Assembly (NCBI GenBank): GCA_937927565.1
Contig: CALBDV010000693.1
Coordinates: forward strand, 1 to 23,957
Length of the DNA stretch: 23,957 nt
Direction: 5' to 3'
DNA from: an uncultured Holophagales bacterium
GTDB lineage: Bacteria > Acidobacteriota > Thermoanaerobaculia > UBA5066
Shown: positions 1-7,069 of the stretch, one piece after another
How the letters are laid out: the number at the start of each line of letters is the position of its first letter
Numbering within the stretch: position 1 is the first letter of the stretch
Notes under the pieces: generated by a model
The model's input: the letters and a program-made list of their open reading frames with translations, nothing else
What the model was told of the DNA's origin: nothing
The model's database searches: none
Translations under genes and position numbers: made by a program

Positions 1-25
1 CGTGTATTGTTTTCAACAATACACG
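1..25. repeat. Perfect AT-rich inverted repeat
   Basis: Two 11-base arms, CGTGTATTGTT and AACAATACACG, are exact reverse complements around a 3-base loop (ttc). The composition is AT-rich in an otherwise very GC-rich window. It lies about 50 bases past the stop of the minus-strand methyltransferase, so it could be a 3' hairpin, but the outward sequence leaves the window and no T-run can be judged. A G-rich stretch at 43-61 (three runs of 4-5 G) sits between it and the stop codon. It may be a dispersed intergenic repeat or one end of an element outside the window. Confidence 0.7.
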
Positions 26-75
26 ATTGCACGCCTGGCACCGGGGACGGGGGACAGGGGGCCGGCCACCGGGCG

Positions 76-1581
76 TCAGTCCGCGAGGCGGGGCTCGAGG
101 AGGCCCCGGTCCACGAGGCGGGCCACCAGGTCGACGAGGTCTTCCCGAGTGAGCGCCGACGGCGTCTCGCCCGACCTCTTCGCCGCGGCGAAGAGGTCGT
201 CCACCGAGACGGCACCGTCCATGCGGGAGACCAGCGGAACGGCCCACGCATCGAGGCGCAGTGAGCCTCCAAGGCGCTTCGAGGCGGGGGACACGACCAC
301 CGACGACTCGGCATCCCGCCCATTCGCGTCGTCGGCGCCCGTCAGCGCCACGCCGGGCGCGAGCCGTGGGCGTGCGCGACCGATCCGCCCGGTCAGGCCG
401 GGCTCGCGCCGCAGCCGACGCCACGCAAGGAACGGCTCGAAGTCGACCGCCGTCGCCTCCGGACTCATCCCGAGCCGGAGCGGTTCGAGCGGTGCCGGTG
501 ACGGGAAACGTTCGATTCGAAGAGCGCCGTAGACGAACTGCTTCGTCCCCAGATCCATTAGAAGGTCGCGAAAGGCCCTGGCATCCCCGTCGGTAACGGG
601 CTCGTCCCGCTTCCTCATCCGGTCGATCACGTCGTCCAGCGTCAGCGTCGTCTCGTGGCCGAAGACGACGTCGAACTCGTCCCGCGCCTCACCCAGCCAC
701 ACGCGGACCCGACGCTCGAACGGACCCTCGTCCGCGTCGCGCCCCATGCAGATGATCGCGCAGCGGCCGCCGGGCTTCAGGTAGGCAGGAAGACCCTCGA
801 CCACCCTGCGCGTCACCTGCTCGCCGGTGTCGCCCCCGTCGCGATATACGAGCGCCGACCCCGCCGCCGGAACGTACGGCGGGTGCGCGACGATTGCGTC
901 GAAACGGCGGCCCGCTGCAGGTTCGTAGAGGTCTCCCCGCAGGCAATCCACGTCGAGCCCGTTAAGCCGGGCATTGAACTCCGCGAAGCGGGCCGCCCGC
1001 AGCGTGAGGTCGGAGGTCGCGACCGAGCGCGCCGTCCGCGAGAGCCGGAACGCGCCGGAGCCGGCGCCTCCACACAGGTCGAGCGCGTCGCCCCCACCGG
1101 CGTCCGGCATCACGTCGAGGAGCCGCAGCGCCCCGATGTGGATCGCAGGAAACACGACGTCCTCGAACCCTTCGTCCGGGTCGCCGTACGGCTCGTTGCG
1201 CCGGTCCGACGCGATGACGAAACCGTCGACCGGGTAGAGCCAGACCGGGCAGAAGCACTGGCTCGCGTCGTGCGGAGTGGTGCGAACGAGACCGAGGGCT
1301 CCGAGAGCGTCGGCGACGACCTCGCCGCAGGTGTCGCGAATGCGCTCCCCGGGAACCTCCCGGCAGAGAAGGAAGAGATCGAGGCAGAGGTCCAGGGCAG
1401 GGCCCAGCTCGTCCCGGGGCACCTCGTCCCAGCGAGCCTCGCCGAGGTCGCTCATGTTCCGCATGCCCAGCGTGCGGCAGAGCGTCGCGTCGTCGTACGA
1501 CGCGCGGCGCAGGAACTCCCGGACCGGAGCGAACAGCTCAGGCCTCTCGACGGCCAGCGGGAAGGTCCGGTAGGTTGCCAT
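76..1581 (-). CDS. Class I SAM-dependent methyltransferase with N- and C-terminal extensions
   Basis: A 501-residue protein with a Rossmann methyltransferase core in the middle. Motif I reads ALDLCGGAGSGAF, and the catalytic-loop motif is AHPPYVPA, the (N/D/S/H)PPY form used by enzymes that methylate amide or ring nitrogens (HemK/PrmC and 'small methyltransferase' families). About 150 residues precede the core and about 170 follow it; the last ~60 are helical and resemble a winged-helix-like end. The substrate cannot be read from the sequence; the length is far beyond PrmC (about 280), so this is a separate subfamily. ATG start with AGGAG seven bases upstream. It follows the GGDEF-EAL gene on the same strand after 65 bp. 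Confidence 0.85.
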   Translation of the reverse strand: MATYRTFPLAVERPELFAPVREFLRRASYDDATLCRTLGMRNMSDLGEARWDEVPRDELGPALDLCLDLFLLCREVPGERIRDTCGEVVADALGALGLVRTTPHDASQCFCPVWLYPVDGFVIASDRRNEPYGDPDEGFEDVVFPAIHIGALRLLDVMPDAGGGDALDLCGGAGSGAFRLSRTARSVATSDLTLRAARFAEFNARLNGLDVDCLRGDLYEPAAGRRFDAIVAHPPYVPAAGSALVYRDGGDTGEQVTRRVVEGLPAYLKPGGRCAIICMGRDADEGPFERRVRVWLGEARDEFDVVFGHETTLTLDDVIDRMRKRDEPVTDGDARAFRDLLMDLGTKQFVYGALRIERFPSPAPLEPLRLGMSPEATAVDFEPFLAWRRLRREPGLTGRIGRARPRLAPGVALTGADDANGRDAESSVVVSPASKRLGGSLRLDAWAVPLVSRMDGAVSVDDLFAAAKRSGETPSALTREDLVDLVARLVDRGLLEPRLAD

Positions 1582-1646
1582 GGAGTGACTCCTGGAGTGA
1601 TTCCGCGGAGTCTACCGGGTGCGGCCGATGCCGCGCCCCAAACGCC

Positions 1647-3569
1647 CTACACGGGAACGTCGAGCCAGCCCCCGTTCTCGACGTGGCGGGCGGCGATCTC
1701 CGCGGGCTCGGGGCGCGCGAAGTAGAAACCCTGGGCGAGGTCGCACTTCATCTCGCGCAACGCCCGGGCACTCTCGCGTCCTTCGATTCCCTCCGCCACG
1801 ACGCCCAGGTCGAGGCTGTGCGCCAGCAGTACGGTCGACTGGACGATCGCGCGGCTCCGCGACCCGGTGGCCATGTCGGCGATGAACGAGCGGTCGATCT
1901 TCAGGACGTCCACCGGCAGGCGCTTCAGGTAGGAAAGCGAGGAGTACCCGGTGCCGAAGTCGTCGATGGCGAGGCGCGACCCCGACGCCGTGATGCGGGC
2001 GAGGGCCGTCATCGCCACCTCCGGGTCGGTCATGATCGCCGTTTCGGTCAGCTCGAACTCCACGACGCCCGGGTCGACGCCCACCTCCCGCACGATTCCC
2101 GCGAGCACGTCGGGGCAGCTCCGGTCGAGGAGGTTTCGCATGGAAAGATTGATCGCCATCGTGAGCCGCGGCAGCTGCCGGTTCCAGCGCGTCAGCTGCT
2201 CGAGGGCGCTCCTTACCACCCAGCTCGTCAGCGGCAGCATCACGTCGGTCGCCTCGGCGAACGGCACGAACTTCTCCGGGGCGAGGAGCCCGAGCCGCGG
2301 GTGCCGCCACCTCACCAGCGCCTCGAACCCCTCGATGAAGCCGTACTGCAGCGCCACCTTCGGCTGAAAGTGGAGAACGAGCTCCCCTTCGCGGATCGCC
2401 TTTCCCAGCTCCGACAGCATGGCGAGCCGCTCCGGCGTGTGCTCGTCCAGCTCGCGCCTGTACGAGGCCACGCTCCCGGACGTTCTCTTGGCCCGGTGGA
2501 GCGCCACGTCCGCGCAGCGGAGGAGCTCGTGGCTGTCGTGCCCCTGATCAGGGAAGAGGGCGACGCCGGCGCTCGCCCCGATCTCGAGCCCCATGCCGCC
2601 CACCCGGAACGGCTGAGAGAGAGCCGCGAGCATGCGCCGTGCCGCGACGTCGATCTCGGCGAGACTCCGGGACTCCGGAATCACGATGCCGAACTCGTCG
2701 CCCCCGAGGCGGAAGACGTCGTCGCGCCGGCCGTCGCCGCCGCGCACGAGGCGCGAGACCACCTGGACGAGGAGTTCGTCTCCCACGGTGTGCCCCAGCG
2801 TGTCGTTGATCTCGCGGAACCTGTCGAGGTCGAGGAGGACGAGCCCGACCGGAGCTCTCCCTCCGCCCCCCTCCGCAAGGCGGGCGAACCGCCTGTGGAA
2901 CCCGGCCCGGTTCGGGAGCCCGGTGAGCAGGTCGTGGAAGGCGAGGTGCTCGAGGTCGGCGACGAGCCGGGCGTTCGCCAGGGCGAGGGAGACCGCGCGG
3001 GCGATTCCGTGGAAGGTCTCAACCTCCAGCGGACGGAGCTCGCGGTGATCCGGGAAGATGAGATTCACGGTGCCGAGAGGCGAATCCCCGTGGGTGAGCG
3101 GGATGCAGAGACCGGTCGAGAGCCCCCGCTCCGCGAGTGCCGACACGACCGGGTGGGCGTCCCGGCCGTCGATGCCCCCCTGTCGCACCGACACGATTCG
3201 CCGCTCCCTCACGGCGAGCCCGCTCGCGCTCCCCACCAGCGGCAGCACGGCTCCGAGCTGCATCTCCCGCTCGTTGAACCCGTGCCCCTTCACCATCCGC
3301 AAGGGCCCCTCGTCCCCCTCGAGGAGGTAGAAGGCCACGAGCGGTGCGTGGCTGTGGCGGGCCAGCACGTCCACGGTCTCGGCCGCGATCGCATCCACGT
3401 CGAGCCGCTTCTGGAGCCGCCAGGTGAGGTCGTTCACGAGCTGCAGCGCCTCGTTGCGCGCCTCGAGATCGGCCTTCGCCGCGATCAGGTCGCCGAGGAT
3501 CCCTCCGATCGGCGTCGCGTCGCGACTCTCCGAGCCGTTCTCTCCCTCATCGGTGGTGGGCCTGTCCAT
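1647..3569 (-). CDS. GAF-GGDEF-EAL cyclic-di-GMP turnover protein
   Basis: A 640-residue cytoplasmic protein predicted to make and/or degrade cyclic di-GMP. A GAF-like sensor covers roughly residues 45-190. The GGDEF domain has an intact GGDEF at 289-293. The EAL domain has EAL at 416-418 plus INLS, ELTET, DDFGTGYSS, KIDRSF and AEGIE, so the phosphodiesterase metal ligands are all present. The inhibitory RxxD site before GGDEF reads GRRD, so the first Arg is missing. The start is the ATG at 3569, preceded by GGGGGAGGG; an in-frame upstream extension to 3692 is less likely because it is low-complexity Arg/Gly and lacks such a site. No membrane segment is seen. Which activity dominates is unknown. 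Confidence 0.93.
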   Translation of the reverse strand: MDRPTTDEGENGSESRDATPIGGILGDLIAAKADLEARNEALQLVNDLTWRLQKRLDVDAIAAETVDVLARHSHAPLVAFYLLEGDEGPLRMVKGHGFNEREMQLGAVLPLVGSASGLAVRERRIVSVRQGGIDGRDAHPVVSALAERGLSTGLCIPLTHGDSPLGTVNLIFPDHRELRPLEVETFHGIARAVSLALANARLVADLEHLAFHDLLTGLPNRAGFHRRFARLAEGGGGRAPVGLVLLDLDRFREINDTLGHTVGDELLVQVVSRLVRGGDGRRDDVFRLGGDEFGIVIPESRSLAEIDVAARRMLAALSQPFRVGGMGLEIGASAGVALFPDQGHDSHELLRCADVALHRAKRTSGSVASYRRELDEHTPERLAMLSELGKAIREGELVLHFQPKVALQYGFIEGFEALVRWRHPRLGLLAPEKFVPFAEATDVMLPLTSWVVRSALEQLTRWNRQLPRLTMAINLSMRNLLDRSCPDVLAGIVREVGVDPGVVEFELTETAIMTDPEVAMTALARITASGSRLAIDDFGTGYSSLSYLKRLPVDVLKIDRSFIADMATGSRSRAIVQSTVLLAHSLDLGVVAEGIEGRESARALREMKCDLAQGFYFARPEPAEIAARHVENGGWLDVPV

Positions 3570-3650
3570 CGAGCCCTCCCCCCGCGAGCCAACGGACTCC
3601 GGCTCCCAGGTGCCGCATCCGTCCGGCCAGCTCTCTCGCTTCCAGCTCGA

Positions 3651-3656
3651 ATCATA
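3651..3656 (-). promoter_or_regulatory. Candidate -10 element (TATGAT) before the GGDEF-EAL gene
   Basis: TATGAT on the minus strand matches TATAAT at five of six bases and stands out in a GC-rich gap between the phosphatase stop and the GGDEF-EAL start. The -35 position (CTGGGG with an 18-base spacer) is poor. It would give a leader of about 75 bases. Confidence 0.35.
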
Positions 3657-3704
3657 TCGCCGCGGCCGGCCGCCCCCAGGCCTGCGCCCCACCGGGGCTG
3701 CGCA

Positions 3705-4967
3705 TCAGCCTTCCCGGCAGAGCACCACGAGCGTCTTGTCGTCGGCCGGACGCGAGCCGGCCTCGAACGCGGTGACGCCGGCGAGAATCCCGGCCGTTAC
3801 CTCGGAGGCCGGCCGCCCCGCGAGCGAAATCGCGAGGGCCGAGAGGCGGTTCATCCCGAACTCCTCGTCGTCCGGCGAGGTTGCCTCTGTGAGGCCGTCC
3901 GTGAAGAAGACGATCGAGGCTCCCGGCGCCAGCACCACCTCGGCCTCCTTCCACCCCGCGTTCGGAAGCAGCCCGACCGGCACCCCCGTGCTCCCGAGGA
4001 GGGTCACCTGGCCGCCGCACACCATCAGCGGCGGGTTGTGCCCCGCGTTGACGTAGCGCAGGTGCCCCGTCGCCGGCGTGTAGCAGCCGAAGAAGAACGT
4101 GACGTACTTCCTGCCCCCCGCCAGCTCGTGAATCAGCTTGTCGAGGCGCGCCGTCAGCCGGACGGGGCTCTCGTCCAGCGGCGCAGCCACCCGCAGCGCC
4201 GCCTGCAGGCTCGACATGACGAGAGCCGCCGCGACCCCCTTCCCCGAGACGTCGGCGATGGAAAGGCCGAGGTCGCCGGACGGCAGCTCGAGGAAGTCGT
4301 ACGAGTCGCCGCTCACCTCGAAGCAGGCCACGCTCGTCGCGGCGATCTCCGTCCCGGGGATCCCCCGCGGCGGCTCCGGCAGGAGGCGCTTCTGGATCTC
4401 CTTCCCCAACGCGAGCTCCCTCTCCATCCGGTCCTTCTCGAGGAGGCTCAGGTGGAGCGTGGCGTTCTCCATCCCGATGGCGACGTGCCCGGAGACGAGC
4501 TCGAGGAACTCGAGGTCCGACGCGCCGAACCCGCCCTCCCGCTTGTTCAGGAGCTGGAGGACCCCGACGATGCGTCCGCCGCGGTTCCGGATCGGGACGC
4601 AGAGGATCGACCGCGTCCGGAATCCCGACCGGCGGTCCACCGACGAGTCGAAGCGCGGGTCCGCCCACGCGTCGTCCACGACGATCGTCTCTCCGGTCGC
4701 AGCCACGGTTCCGGCGATCCCCTTTCCCATCGGGAGGCGGATCTCCGAGACGTCGCCCTCGATCGGGATCCGGGCCCAGATCTCCTTCTTCGCCTCGTCG
4801 ACGAAGAACAGCGTCCCCCGCTCCACGCCGAGCCGCTCCTTGGCGAGGGTCACGATCGTGGAGAAAAGGACCGTCGGCTCGATCGAGGAGTTGATCAGCT
4901 TCGACGCCTCGACGAGGACACGGAGCCGCTCGAGCTCGTGAGCCTGGGCGGTCCCGCGCCCTTCCAC
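3705..4967 (-). CDS. GAF domain / SpoIIE-type PPM serine phosphatase
   Basis: A 420-residue soluble protein. A GAF sensor domain lies at about residues 16-165 (GTLFFVDE, GKGIAGTVAATGE, CVPIRNRGGRIVGVLQLLNK), then a helical linker (EIQKRLLPEPP), then a PPM/PP2C phosphatase domain of the SpoIIE/RsbU type. Metal-site motifs are present: SGDSYDFLEL, IADVSGKG, NAGHNPPLM, FFTDGLTEA and ADDKTLV. This family usually dephosphorylates anti-sigma-factor antagonists (STAS proteins); no STAS or anti-sigma kinase gene is in the window. The GTG at 4967 is chosen because it lies one base past the stop of the SprT-like gene, suggesting coupled translation; the upstream open frame is a shadow of that gene. Confidence 0.9.
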   Translation of the reverse strand: MEGRGTAQAHELERLRVLVEASKLINSSIEPTVLFSTIVTLAKERLGVERGTLFFVDEAKKEIWARIPIEGDVSEIRLPMGKGIAGTVAATGETIVVDDAWADPRFDSSVDRRSGFRTRSILCVPIRNRGGRIVGVLQLLNKREGGFGASDLEFLELVSGHVAIGMENATLHLSLLEKDRMERELALGKEIQKRLLPEPPRGIPGTEIAATSVACFEVSGDSYDFLELPSGDLGLSIADVSGKGVAAALVMSSLQAALRVAAPLDESPVRLTARLDKLIHELAGGRKYVTFFFGCYTPATGHLRYVNAGHNPPLMVCGGQVTLLGSTGVPVGLLPNAGWKEAEVVLAPGASIVFFTDGLTEATSPDDEEFGMNRLSALAISLAGRPASEVTAGILAGVTAFEAGSRPADDKTLVVLCREG

Positions 4968-4968
4968 G

Positions 4969-5523
4969 TCAGCGTTTCCGTCGCACCGTACGTTTTGGCC
5001 GCCGGACCAGGATGAGGCGCGAGGGGCGCCCCTTCCCTTCGCACGAGGCACAGAGGCGGGCGCGGCCGAAGGGGCTGCGGCGCGTCCACTCGTCGGCGCA
5101 GCCGACGCAGCGGTAGGTGTAGCGGGCGTTGCGCGCACGGATCGTCGCGAGGCGGTCGGTCTCGGGGGCGCTCTTGCGGGTGACGCCCAGCTCGCGGGCG
5201 ACCTCCCAGAAGCGCGAGGAGTGCCCCTCCTCGACGCCCCAGCGGTCGTGGCAGATGGCGTGCGCCGTCTCGTGGAGAAGCGTCTGGCGCCGGTCGGCCG
5301 CCGACATGTGCGCCGAGACGCGGATGACGTGCGGCGGACCGTACTGGATGACGCCTCCCGTCGCGCGCCGCGAGGAGAGCTCGATCCGGGCGGGCGGCAG
5401 CCGGTACCCCTCGGCGAGCGTGTCGTAGAGCGCCTGGAGCGAGGCCTGGTCGGCGCGCAGCTCCTCCCGTGTGAGCGGGGGGTCGGAGAAGAGGTCGAGC
5501 TGGACGAGCGGTTCACCCTTCAC
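4969..5523 (-). CDS. SprT-like zinc metallopeptidase
   Basis: A 184-residue protein with the zinc metallopeptidase motif HETAH at 84-88 and a likely third ligand His101 (EEGHSSRFW). A C-terminal zinc ribbon has Cys139, Cys142, Cys158 and Cys161. This is the SprT/Spartan fold; family members cleave proteins, including DNA-crosslinked ones in eukaryotes, while bacterial roles are poorly known. A GTG start is preceded by GGAGG seven bases upstream and overlaps the stop of the membrane-protein gene as GTGA. The stop is followed after one base by the phosphatase GTG, so three proteins are likely made from one message. Confidence 0.88.
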   Translation of the reverse strand: MKGEPLVQLDLFSDPPLTREELRADQASLQALYDTLAEGYRLPPARIELSSRRATGGVIQYGPPHVIRVSAHMSAADRRQTLLHETAHAICHDRWGVEEGHSSRFWEVARELGVTRKSAPETDRLATIRARNARYTYRCVGCADEWTRRSPFGRARLCASCEGKGRPSRLILVRRPKRTVRRKR

Positions 5524-6110
5524 GACAGTCCCTCCAGCGCCTCGCGGTGAGGCGTGAGCGGCCCGTGGAGAACGAGCGCGACGACCGCCGCGGCGAGGAG
5601 CGCGGCGAGGATCTCGAGGGTCGGAACCGGGCTTCCGCGGAACGTCGGGACGATGACGATGCGGGCCGTCCAGAGGAGGGCGAGGGCGAAGCCCCCGGGG
5701 AGCCAGCGTCCGGTGCCGAGCGCGAGGAAACAGAGGGCGAGGGACAGGGGAAGCTCGGCGACGACGGCCTGTCCGAGGACGAGGGGCCACGGGACCGCGG
5801 GGAAGCGGAAGAGCCAGAGGCGCACGGCGACGGGGGCGACGACGCCGGCAAGGGCCGCGAGGGGCGCACCGAAGCCGACCGGCACCCTGCGCCGGAGCGC
5901 ACCGTAGAAGAGGCCTCGAACGAGCGCCTCGTGAAGGAACGCCAGGAGGATGACGAACGGGAGGGCGATGTGCCAGGTTGCGGGGTGCCTGAAGAAGGCG
6001 ATCGTGGCGTAACGGAGAGCCCGCGCGACCGGGAGATAGGAGAGCGCCGCAGCGAGGAACGCCACGACGGCGAGCACCGGCAGGACGGACCGCTCCCCCA
6101 TCCGCGTCAT
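5520..6110 (-). CDS. CPBP-like integral membrane protein (possible CAAX-type protease)
   Basis: A 196-residue hydrophobic protein with about six membrane segments (near residues 7-27, 40-58, 75-97, 103-130, 135-150 and 163-185). The segment FLHEALVRGLFYG resembles the EExxxR motif of CPBP intramembrane proteases, but the first Glu is His (HEALVR), so catalysis is uncertain. The ATG at 6110 has no clear ribosome site; an in-frame ATG at 6101 is an alternative. It heads the row of coupled genes with the SprT-like peptidase and the GAF-PPM phosphatase, and is divergent from the dehydrogenase gene with 53 bp between. Confidence 0.65.
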   Translation of the reverse strand: MTRMGERSVLPVLAVVAFLAAALSYLPVARALRYATIAFFRHPATWHIALPFVILLAFLHEALVRGLFYGALRRRVPVGFGAPLAALAGVVAPVAVRLWLFRFPAVPWPLVLGQAVVAELPLSLALCFLALGTGRWLPGGFALALLWTARIVIVPTFRGSPVPTLEILAALLAAAVVALVLHGPLTPHREALEGLS

Positions 6111-6163
6111 GGGGGAATGGTAACGAACGTTGACGCCTTCCGACAGTGCGTCGAAACTCGGGC

Positions 6164-7069
6164 ATGACCTCGAGCTCCTCCCTCCGCACCGGCTTCACAG
6201 GCCTCGGCACGATGGGTCTCGGAATGGCCCGGAACCTCGCGATGAAGGGCTTCCCCCTCTCCCTCACGAACCGGACGATGGAGAAGGCGGTCCGCCTCGC
6301 GAGCGACCTCGCGGCCGGCCCGGCGCCCGTCGCCGCGCTTCCGAGCCCCGCCGCGGTCGCCGCGCAGTCCGACGTCGTCGTTTCGTGCGTCTCCGACGGT
6401 CCCGACGTCGAAGAGATCCACCTCGGACGCGGCGGGACGATCGAGGGGGCGCGCCCCGGCACCGTCGTCGTCGACTGCTCGACGATCGACCCCGCCGTCG
6501 CCCGCACCGTCGCCGCCCGCTTCGCGCAGGAGGGCGTCGCCTTTCTCGACGCTCCGGTCTCGGGCGGGCAGAAGGGAGCGATCGAGGGGACGCTGTCGTT
6601 CTTCGTCGGCGGCGAGGCGGCGGCGCTCGAGAAGGCGCGGCCGGTCTTCGAAGCGATGGGAAAGCGGATCACCCACCTCGGCCCCTCGGGCGCGGGCCAG
6701 CTCGGAAAGGCGACGAACCAGGTGATCGTGGCCGGGACGCTCGCGGCCGTTTCCGAGGGGATGGCGTTCGCGAGGGCCGCGGGCCTGCCTCTCGAAGCGC
6801 TCCACGCCGCGCTCACGGGCGGCGCGGCGAACTCGTGGGCGCTCGAGGTCCTCGGCCGGAAGATGCTCGACCGCGACTTCAAGCCCGCCTTCGCGATCAA
6901 GCACCAGCAGAAGGACCTCGCGATCGTCCTGAAGACGGCCCGCGCGAGCGGCGTCCCGCTCCCGGCCACCGCCCTCGTTCACCAGCTCCTCTCTTCCCTC
7001 GAGGCCAGGGGGCGAGGCGAGGAGGGAACCCAGGCGCTGCTTACTCTCTACGAGGAGCTGTCCCGCTGA
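6164..7069 (+). CDS. 3-hydroxyisobutyrate dehydrogenase family NAD(P)-dependent oxidoreductase
   Basis: A 301-residue beta-hydroxyacid dehydrogenase. The N-terminal Rossmann motif GFTGLGTMGLGMARNL binds NAD(P). The substrate motif DAPVSGGQKGA, the catalytic-lysine motif GAGQLGKATNQ and the C-terminal KHQQKDL are all present. Family members reduce or oxidise 3-hydroxyisobutyrate, tartronate semialdehyde or similar small beta-hydroxyacids; the exact substrate cannot be chosen from sequence. The ATG at 6164 is preferred over the GTG at 6146 because family members begin a few residues before the Rossmann strand. No strong ribosome site is visible; TTGACG at 6130 could be part of a promoter. The 3' end overlaps the convergent gamma-glutamyltransferase gene by 29 bp. 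Confidence 0.88.
   Translation: MTSSSSLRTGFTGLGTMGLGMARNLAMKGFPLSLTNRTMEKAVRLASDLAAGPAPVAALPSPAAVAAQSDVVVSCVSDGPDVEEIHLGRGGTIEGARPGTVVVDCSTIDPAVARTVAARFAQEGVAFLDAPVSGGQKGAIEGTLSFFVGGEAAALEKARPVFEAMGKRITHLGPSGAGQLGKATNQVIVAGTLAAVSEGMAFARAAGLPLEALHAALTGGAANSWALEVLGRKMLDRDFKPAFAIKHQQKDLAIVLKTARASGVPLPATALVHQLLSSLEARGRGEEGTQALLTLYEELSR

Noticed and set aside
1575..5015. 1146-codon open frame on the plus strand
   Set aside because: It is antisense to the GGDEF-EAL and phosphatase genes, which have clear domains. The protein is His/Arg/Pro/Glu-rich low-complexity, typical of a high-GC shadow frame.
4968..5516. N-terminal extension of the GAF-PPM frame to 5516
   Set aside because: The added part is Ser/Arg-rich and lies over the SprT-like gene in another frame; the GTG at 4967 fits the domain start.
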